Assembly: GCA_009697495.1 (NCBI GenBank)
Contig: SHUN01000061.1
Span: 1 to 10,331 of the forward strand
Origin: Bryobacterales bacterium
Lineage (GTDB): Bacteria; Acidobacteriota; Terriglobia; Bryobacterales; Bryobacteraceae
Direction: 5' to 3'
DNA: 10,331 nucleotides
Shown here: positions 6,242 through 10,331 of the stretch, piece after piece
Layout of the letters: the number at the start of each line of letters is the position of its first letter
How positions within the stretch are numbered: position 1 is the first letter of the stretch
The notes under the pieces: model-generated
The model's input: the letters and a program-made list of their open reading frames with translations, nothing else
Told to the model about the DNA's origin: nothing
Database searches by the model: none
Made by a program: the position numbers and the translations under genes

Positions 6242-6994
6242 TTAGTGATCGTGCGAAACAGCCATGCCGACATAAATCATCGTAAGCAGGGCGAAAACGT
6301 AGGCCTGGACTAAAGAAACGAAAACGTGGAGCCCCATGAACGCCGCCGGTGCCAGCAGGTAGGTCATGCTGAGGAAGACTAAAGTGACCTGCTCGCCGGC
6401 GAACATGTTGGCGAAAAGACGGATCGTCAGCGAAATGGGACGCGCGCAATGGCTGATGACTTCGATGGGGATCATGGCGACGCCCATTACAAAGTTGCCG
6501 ATACTGCCGAGACCCATGCTTGGACCGGTGAACTGCTTCAAATAACCGATGCCGCCCTCAATAAAGCCCTGGATGTTGTAGTACAGGAACACCGCCAGCG
6601 CGAGTCCGGCGGGAACCGGCGGGAACATCGTGGGCGATTCGAAGGTGGGGATGACGCCAATCAGGTTCGAGAAGAGGACGAAGAAAAAGATCGCGCCGCA
6701 GAAGGCGATGTGGCGGCGATGACCGTGATGGATATTGTCGCGGGCATTGTCGCCGAGGAATCCGTGAATGCCTTCCATCGCGTGCTGCAGCCCGCCGGGG
6801 CGATCCATGGACAGCCTGGGTTTCAGGGCGCCGAAGAGGACGACAATGAAGGCTGCCACCACCAGTTCCATCGTGATGTAGTTCGCCCAGGGGCGTACCT
6901 GTGCCGACTGTCCGACTGCGGTCAAAATCGCATTCGCGACGCCCGCGAGGTGATCGTTAAACAGGGCGGTCACCCAAAGTTCATGTTCGTGCAT
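6242..6994 (-). CDS. atpB: ATP synthase F0 subunit a
   Basis: This 250-residue polytopic membrane protein has hydrophobic segments near 43-57, 97-117, 128-145, 165-180, 188-212 and 215-243. The decisive motif is RPISLTIRLFANMFAGE (185-201). R192 is the essential arginine facing the c-ring carboxylate, and the F-A-N-M-F-A-G-E run is typical. Subunit a provides the two half-channels through which ions reach and leave the c ring. N-terminal and loop histidines (DNIHHGHRRH, 86-95) are numerous but not diagnostic. The gene begins inside the last codons of atpI (14-nt overlap). No Shine-Dalgarno is visible before the ATG, only a T run, so translation is probably coupled to atpI. Confidence 0.97.
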   Translation of the reverse strand: MHEHELWVTALFNDHLAGVANAILTAVGQSAQVRPWANYITMELVVAAFIVVLFGALKPRLSMDRPGGLQHAMEGIHGFLGDNARDNIHHGHRRHIAFCGAIFFFVLFSNLIGVIPTFESPTMFPPVPAGLALAVFLYYNIQGFIEGGIGYLKQFTGPSMGLGSIGNFVMGVAMIPIEVISHCARPISLTIRLFANMFAGEQVTLVFLSMTYLLAPAAFMGLHVFVSLVQAYVFALLTMIYVGMAVSHDH

Positions 6995-7349
6995 AAAAAA
7001 GTTGGAAGAGGATTTCGAGAAACACAGCCACAGTGGCCGACAGAAGCCCAGCTAAGACAAAAAGCGGAGTGATCTCGAATAGGTTCAGGATAACATACGC
7101 GGCACCGCCGACCAGCCCGAAGCGGAGAACGAAGAGGCCGGCGGCCACGCCTTTCGGGCGTACAAGGCCGTTGGCCAGCCAGCGCATGTTGCAATACGCG
7201 CCAATGACGCCGAAGGCGAATCCGGCCGCCCCTTTCCAACCCCAGCGCACGGCCACATAGACCCAGCTAACAGCCCCCGCCAGTAGGATCCACCGCCCCA
7301 GCCGCTCCACCAGCGCGGCGTAACTGTCAGTCTTCTCCACTGCCGGCAT
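6981..7349 (-). CDS. atpI: ATP synthase subunit I (AtpI-like)
   Basis: This 122-residue membrane protein has four predicted hydrophobic segments at about 19-35, 40-56, 67-88 and 94-117. It also has a conserved-looking NMRWLANGL turn near 54-62, matching the short ATP synthase I-chain family. AtpI proteins are not part of the finished enzyme in most species; they help assemble the c ring and may aid Mg2+ uptake. Position supports the call: it lies between atpZ and atpB, overlapping atpZ by 23 nt and atpB by 14 nt. An AGGA ribosome site lies 5 nt before the ATG, inside the 3' end of atpZ. Sequence similarity in this family is low, so the assignment leans on length, topology and location. Confidence 0.82.
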   Translation of the reverse strand: MPAVEKTDSYAALVERLGRWILLAGAVSWVYVAVRWGWKGAAGFAFGVIGAYCNMRWLANGLVRPKGVAAGLFVLRFGLVGGAAYVILNLFEITPLFVLAGLLSATVAVFLEILFQLFYART

Positions 7350-7566
7350 CCATGTCCTTCTGGAAGTCCACCAGCACTTTTCGGATCAGTTCCTTCATCC
7401 CGGCAACGATTCCCAGAAGCAGCCAGACAATGTGCCAGTAATTGGTGCCAAGCCACTTATCCAGCCCGTACCCAATTCCGTAGCCCACCAGAATCGACGC
7501 AGGGAGGATGAGGGCGAGACTGGAATACTCCCCGACCAACCTCGCGAAACTCTTTTTTTGCGCCAT
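7327..7566 (-). CDS. atpZ: AtpZ/AtpI-family F0F1 accessory protein
   Basis: The 79-residue protein starts MAQKKSFARLVGEYSS, with two transmembrane helices (about 15-36 and 43-60) separated by GYGLDKWLGTNYW (32-44), the signature region of the AtpZ/AtpI family. Family members sit at the head of atp operons and assist ATP synthase assembly, possibly with Mg2+ or Ca2+ transport alongside AtpI. The frame extends upstream to a TTG at 7590, but that would overlap the cytochrome gene. ATG 7566, 4 nt after the cytochrome stop, fits the family N-terminus better. The charged tail (DFQKDMDAGSGED) overlaps the start of atpI. Confidence 0.85.
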   Translation of the reverse strand: MAQKKSFARLVGEYSSLALILPASILVGYGIGYGLDKWLGTNYWHIVWLLLGIVAGMKELIRKVLVDFQKDMDAGSGED

Positions 7567-7570
7567 GGCG

Positions 7571-8065
7571 TCAGCGGCTGCTAACTGCAAGCGTATGCCG
7601 CGCGTGGCAACTCATGCAAGCCACCCGCGGATTCACCGAAAGCGGCGTTGCCTTGCACGACGCCGGAAGCGCGGTGTGACAGCGCTGGCAATTCGCCGCC
7701 TGCCGCGCCAATGGACGGACCGCGTGATTGCCATGACACGTATTGCAGTTGGCCGTTTTCACCTTCTTACCGCTGCCATAAACACGGCCATGCGCGCTGC
7801 TCTCATACTGCTGCTTCTCCGCCAGATGGCAGTTGCCGCAAAGTTTGGAAACCTCGGCGGGAGCGGCCACTTGATCGGGCGGAATGTTCCCAACGGAAGT
7901 GCGGTGCTTCTCGCTGGGGCCGTGACAGATCCCGCAATCCATGCCGGAAGACGCGTGCTTGTGGGACTTGAAATCGGCAACGGACTCCTCATGACACGCC
8001 GCGCACCGGTGCGGTTCCTGGGCGAAACCGGCGAGCGCCGCAAAAAGTAGGAGAATCAACGCCAA
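7571..8065 (-). CDS. Secreted six-haem c-type cytochrome
   Basis: This 164-residue protein has a signal peptide (about 1-15, LILLLFAALAGFAQ). It has six CxxCH haem sites, CAACH 21-25, CGICH 44-48, CGNCH 76-80, CNTCH 107-111, CQRCH 126-130 and CMSCH 150-154, about one haem per 25 residues. Seven further histidines (19, 35, 37, 54, 92, 114, 157) are enough to give every haem a second axial ligand. It should be a periplasmic electron carrier of the small multihaem type; no catalytic domain is seen. It starts with TTG, supported by an AGGAGG 8 nt upstream and an in-frame stop further upstream with no other start between. It overlaps the dehydrogenase gene upstream by 10 nt and precedes atpZ by 4 nt, so it may take electrons from that dehydrogenase. 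That partnership is inferred. Confidence 0.92.
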   Translation of the reverse strand: MALILLLFAALAGFAQEPHRCAACHEESVADFKSHKHASSGMDCGICHGPSEKHRTSVGNIPPDQVAAPAEVSKLCGNCHLAEKQQYESSAHGRVYGSGKKVKTANCNTCHGNHAVRPLARQAANCQRCHTALPASCKATPLSVNPRVACMSCHARHTLAVSSR

Positions 8066-9198
8066 ATCGTCATCCTCCTCGCAATCGTCTTGTCAATTTC
8101 CGAAATCCGCCGTTTTCCGGCGAGCGCCATCGCCAGCCGCGTTTCGTCGGTAAGCAACTGCAGGACGCGTTCCACGCCCGGCTGCCCAAACGCGCCCAGC
8201 CCCCACAGCGGCGCCCGCCCAACCAGCACCGCGCGCGCCCCCAATGCCATCGCTTTCAAGATATCTCCGCCTCGGCGCAAACCGCCGTCCATCAGCACCG
8301 GAACCTTTCCGCCCACCGCCTCCACAACATCAGGTAGTGCGTCCAGCGTGCCCATCGCGCCATCCAGTTGCCGACCGCCATGGTTGGAGACGACCACAGC
8401 ATCGGCACCGTGCTTCACCGCCAGCGCCGCGTCCTCGGGGTGAAGCACGCCCTTGATAATCACCGGCATACTCGAAGCGCCCTTCAGCCAATTGATGTAC
8501 TCCCACGTCATTGCGGGCGTGTGCGGCCCCCACATCGCCGCGCGCGCCGGATTCACAGGCTTGCGCGTTTCGGCATCTGATGGCACGCCGCCCTGCATGT
8601 AGCCATAGTCGAATCGATTGCGATTGTTTCGGTCGCGGTTGGATTGATAGGCATTGTCAACGGTGACAACGATGCCTTTGCCTCCTCCATCCTCCACGCG
8701 TTTAGCGTATCCGACCGCCTGGGCTTTGGTCGAGCTGCCAGTGGTGTTGGACCACCATAGCAGCGGTTTGCCATCCTGCAAAAGTTTTTGCACGCCGGTG
8801 GCCGAGCAGATCAGGGTTTCACGCGCCAGAGCGCCTTTGGCGACAATCTCATCGGCATTCGGCAGCACCAGATTCTTGCCGCCGGTGGGAGCGATGATAA
8901 TGGGCGATTTCAATTTCAGCCCAAGCAGTTCGATTTCGGTCGAGACATCGGTCGTGTCGATCATGACACGGGGAAGAATCGCCACCCGGCCAAATGCCTC
9001 CCGATTCGCGCGAAGCGTGTATTCATCCTCCACGCCGCCCGCGATAAAGTCATACGCCATGCGGTGCATTTTCCGCTTCGCCGCTTCTTCAAATTCATGG
9101 ATGTTCACCGGACCCATTACGTCGTCGGCCTGCTGCGCCCAAAGGGGCGATGCGGCCACCAAACCCATCAACTGCCGGAAACAATCGCGTCGTTGCAT
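8056..9198 (-). CDS. Tat-exported FMN-dependent alpha-hydroxy-acid dehydrogenase
   Basis: The 380-residue protein belongs to the L-lactate dehydrogenase/glycolate oxidase flavin family. Conserved features are the GGVEDEYTLRANREAF block (about 55-70), the catalytic lysine K249 (VIIKGV), the base histidine H273 and substrate arginine R276 (SNHGGRQLD), and the FMN-phosphate loop DGGLRRGGD (304-312) with GARAVLVGR. These predict oxidation of an L-2-hydroxy acid to a 2-oxo acid. The N-terminus MQRRDCFRQLMGLVAASPLWAQ looks like a Tat signal, so the folded flavoprotein is probably exported. Two substrate-pocket tyrosines of glycolate oxidase appear replaced: phenylalanine in AYDFIAGG, and asparagine in LLWWSN where FQLY is usual. 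The substrate is therefore uncertain. The ATG at 9198 overlaps the hemD stop by 1 nt (TGATG) and has GAGG 6 nt upstream. It overlaps the cytochrome gene by 10 nt. Confidence 0.9.
   Translation of the reverse strand: MQRRDCFRQLMGLVAASPLWAQQADDVMGPVNIHEFEEAAKRKMHRMAYDFIAGGVEDEYTLRANREAFGRVAILPRVMIDTTDVSTEIELLGLKLKSPIIIAPTGGKNLVLPNADEIVAKGALARETLICSATGVQKLLQDGKPLLWWSNTTGSSTKAQAVGYAKRVEDGGGKGIVVTVDNAYQSNRDRNNRNRFDYGYMQGGVPSDAETRKPVNPARAAMWGPHTPAMTWEYINWLKGASSMPVIIKGVLHPEDAALAVKHGADAVVVSNHGGRQLDGAMGTLDALPDVVEAVGGKVPVLMDGGLRRGGDILKAMALGARAVLVGRAPLWGLGAFGQPGVERVLQLLTDETRLAMALAGKRRISEIDKTIARRMTIWR
8074..8079 (-). promoter_or_regulatory. Ribosome binding site fixing the TTG start of the cytochrome
   Basis: AGGAGG on the minus strand lies inside the last codons of the dehydrogenase gene, 8 nt before TTG 8065. 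The cytochrome frame contains no ATG or GTG between its upstream in-frame TGA (near 8098) and this TTG, so the motif decides the start. Confidence 0.75.
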
Positions 9199-10010
9199 CA
9201 AATTCCTCGCTTCCGGGCAATAATATCATTGGCCTGCTCCCCGGCTTCCTTCACAAGGATTCCCATCTTCGGGATAGACGGCTCCATATCGGCGCGGAGG
9301 CCCATGTCTTCCAGCGATTCTGAAGTCGTGGGGCCAATCGAGCAGATGACTATTTTGCCCATCGCTTCGCGAAAGGGAACGGCCACGCCCTCCTCCTCGG
9401 CCATTTGCGCAAGGTGCGGGAGTTGCATGGATGTTGTCAGGACCACCACGTCAAACTCGCCTCGGGCCACGCGGCGGGCCGCCTCGCGCAGCGGAGCCGT
9501 ATCAATCGGCAGCGCCCATTGATAAACCCGGACCGGCGTGACCTGGCAGCCGCGCGCGCGCAGGCCGCCGAGCAGATCTTCATTGGAACGGCCATACTCC
9601 TGGACCGCCACGCGCCGCTCCGGGCGGTCCGCCGTCACGGCCAGCAGTTCACGCCAGGTGTTCGGGGACGGGACCGAGACGGCCCAAGGCACGCCCCATT
9701 CGCGCAGCACCGCTTGCGGCTTCGGGCCTCGCGGGACCACCGCGACGCGCTTCAGTTCAGCGGCGAAGAGACCTGGGCCAAGGATGGAATCCACCGCGCG
9801 CGCGCCGACGCCGGTCAGCAGAATTACCATTTCAAACTCGTCTTTGCGCAGCCCTTCATAAAACGCGAAAACTTCCGGGTTATCGGCAATGGGCACCTCG
9901 CGCATCGAAGGCGCGATGAAGGGTTCCCCGCCATGCTTCCGTAGCAGCACGCCCATTTCCTCCGCGCGGCGGGACTCAAGCGACAGGATGCGTAAACCGG
10001 CAAAGCCCAT
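9198..10010 (-). CDS. hemD: Uroporphyrinogen-III synthase
   Basis: This 270-residue protein fits the two-domain HemD fold. The N-terminal half starts LRILSLESRRAEEMGVLLR and has the EMVILLTGVGARAV turn near 60-73. The linker region carries VAVQEYGRSNEDLLGGLRARG (about 133-153). The second domain has FDVVVLTTSMQ near 186-196 and ends with ICSIGPTTSESLEDMGL, the usual family close. HemD cyclises hydroxymethylbilane with inversion of ring D to give uroporphyrinogen III, the precursor of haem, sirohaem and cobalamin. HemD sequences diverge strongly, so the call rests on the overall pattern and length. It is the first gene of the minus-strand run and overlaps the dehydrogenase gene by 1 nt. Haem supply suits a cluster containing a six-haem cytochrome. 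Confidence 0.88.
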   Translation of the reverse strand: MGFAGLRILSLESRRAEEMGVLLRKHGGEPFIAPSMREVPIADNPEVFAFYEGLRKDEFEMVILLTGVGARAVDSILGPGLFAAELKRVAVVPRGPKPQAVLREWGVPWAVSVPSPNTWRELLAVTADRPERRVAVQEYGRSNEDLLGGLRARGCQVTPVRVYQWALPIDTAPLREAARRVARGEFDVVVLTTSMQLPHLAQMAEEEGVAVPFREAMGKIVICSIGPTTSESLEDMGLRADMEPSIPKMGILVKEAGEQANDIIARKRGI

Positions 10011-10015
10011 GCCTG

Positions 10016-10039
10016 ATTGTAGACGGACCGGGATATACT
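10016..10039. promoter_or_regulatory. Divergent -10-like boxes between hemD and the hydrolase gene
   Basis: The 36-nt gap at 10011-10046 separates two divergent ATGs. On the minus strand TACAAT (10021-10016) ends 5 nt before the hemD ATG. On the plus strand TATACT (10034-10039) ends 7 nt before the hydrolase ATG. Both would start transcription at or next to the start codon, and neither gene has a visible Shine-Dalgarno. No good -35 hexamer is seen on either strand. Confidence 0.4.
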
Positions 10040-10046
10040 AACGCCG

Positions 10047-10331
10047 ATGTCGATAATCACCAGACGGGCGGCCATTCGATTACTGGCCCAACCGGCCCGC
10101 CCGGCCGCAGTGAACGTCACAGTCTTATCAACCATGCTCTCCGGTAGGTTCACCGGCGAATGGGGATTCGCGGCCATGGTCGAGATCGACGGGAAGCGGA
10201 TTCTCTTCGACACCGGCAACCGGCCGGAGACCGTGCTGAATAATCTGCGCGAGATGAAAATGGATCTGGCAGGCGTGCCATCGGTGATCCTAACTCATCA
10301 TCATCGCGACCACACCGGCGGGCTGGTGACG
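10047..10331 (+). CDS. Metallo-beta-lactamase-fold hydrolase (partial, 3' end missing)
   Basis: Ninety-five codons are visible before the right edge. The sequence shows the MBL-fold start: a beta strand VNVTVLSTM at about 22-30, GEWGFAAMVEIDGKRILFDTG at about 37-57 giving the conserved aspartate of FDTG, and the zinc signature LTHHHRDHTGGL with H84-x-H86-x-D88-H89 (HxHxDH). This identifies a di-metal hydrolase of the broad superfamily; the GEWGFA...ILFDTG pattern recalls the AtsA/RNase Z-like and dihydropteridine-related groups, but the substrate cannot be told. The N-terminal 20 residues (MSIITRRAAIRLLAQ) carry a twin arginine but no clear hydrophobic core. Translation could therefore instead begin at a GTG at codon 22, which would give a standard MBL start. 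Confidence 0.85.
   Translation, partial: MSIITRRAAIRLLAQPARPAAVNVTVLSTMLSGRFTGEWGFAAMVEIDGKRILFDTGNRPETVLNNLREMKMDLAGVPSVILTHHHRDHTGGLVT

Noticed and set aside
7567..7590. TTG start eight codons upstream of the chosen atpZ ATG
   Set aside because: It overlaps the cytochrome gene end and adds residues not typical of the family; ATG 7566 directly follows the cytochrome stop.
8788..9522. Plus-strand open frame of about 244 codons spanning the dehydrogenase/hemD junction
   Set aside because: Antisense to two recognised genes, no domain pattern, and it crosses a gene boundary that the minus strand explains fully.

Overview
The window is GC-rich, gene-dense bacterial DNA. It carries a Planctomycetes/Acidobacteria-type DUF1549 cytochrome gene with a PPC-domain partner, a Tat-type FMN hydroxy-acid dehydrogenase, and a split ATP-synthase F0 cluster. 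This mix most resembles an Acidobacteriota genome of the Solibacter/Bryobacter kind. That placement is inferred from gene content; there is no rRNA or other marker here.

Left block (1-3814, minus strand): a secreted protein with PPC and Ig-like domains is followed by a two-gene toxin-antitoxin module (Phd/YefM-type antitoxin, then a VapC-type PIN toxin), and then by a large secreted cytochrome with a C-x4-CH haem site and the start of a DUF1549 domain, cut by the left edge. The PPC and DUF1549 genes are of types that usually go together, so the toxin-antitoxin pair looks like an insertion between partners. It brings its own promoter, and that promoter coincides with an imperfect palindrome that could be its operator.

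Middle block (3941-4887, plus strand): a stand-alone CheY-like receiver protein and a CheX-like phosphatase, evidently a phosphorylation/dephosphorylation pair. The CheX gene abuts a convergent aldolase gene with no spacer.

Right block (4888-10010, minus strand): a tightly packed run, in transcription order: uroporphyrinogen-III synthase (hemD), a Tat-exported FMN-dependent alpha-hydroxy-acid dehydrogenase, a secreted six-haem cytochrome c, the ATP-synthase accessory proteins AtpZ and AtpI, subunit a (atpB) and subunit c (atpE). A strong hairpin terminator follows, then a DHDPS-superfamily aldolase most like 4-hydroxy-2-oxoglutarate aldolase. The first five genes overlap or lie within 4 nt of each other. 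The order suggests haem supply, a periplasmic dehydrogenase, an electron-accepting cytochrome and the proton (or sodium) channel of ATP synthase made from one message. The link between dehydrogenase and cytochrome is a hypothesis.

Right edge (10047-10331, plus strand): the start of a metallo-beta-lactamase-fold hydrolase, divergent from hemD. The 36-bp gap holds -10-like boxes on both strands very close to the start codons, suggesting leaderless transcripts.

No tRNA, rRNA, CRISPR array, insertion sequence or riboswitch was seen. No stretch above 300 nt lacks a gene; the longest gaps are 126 nt (3815-3940) and 106 nt (6136-6241).
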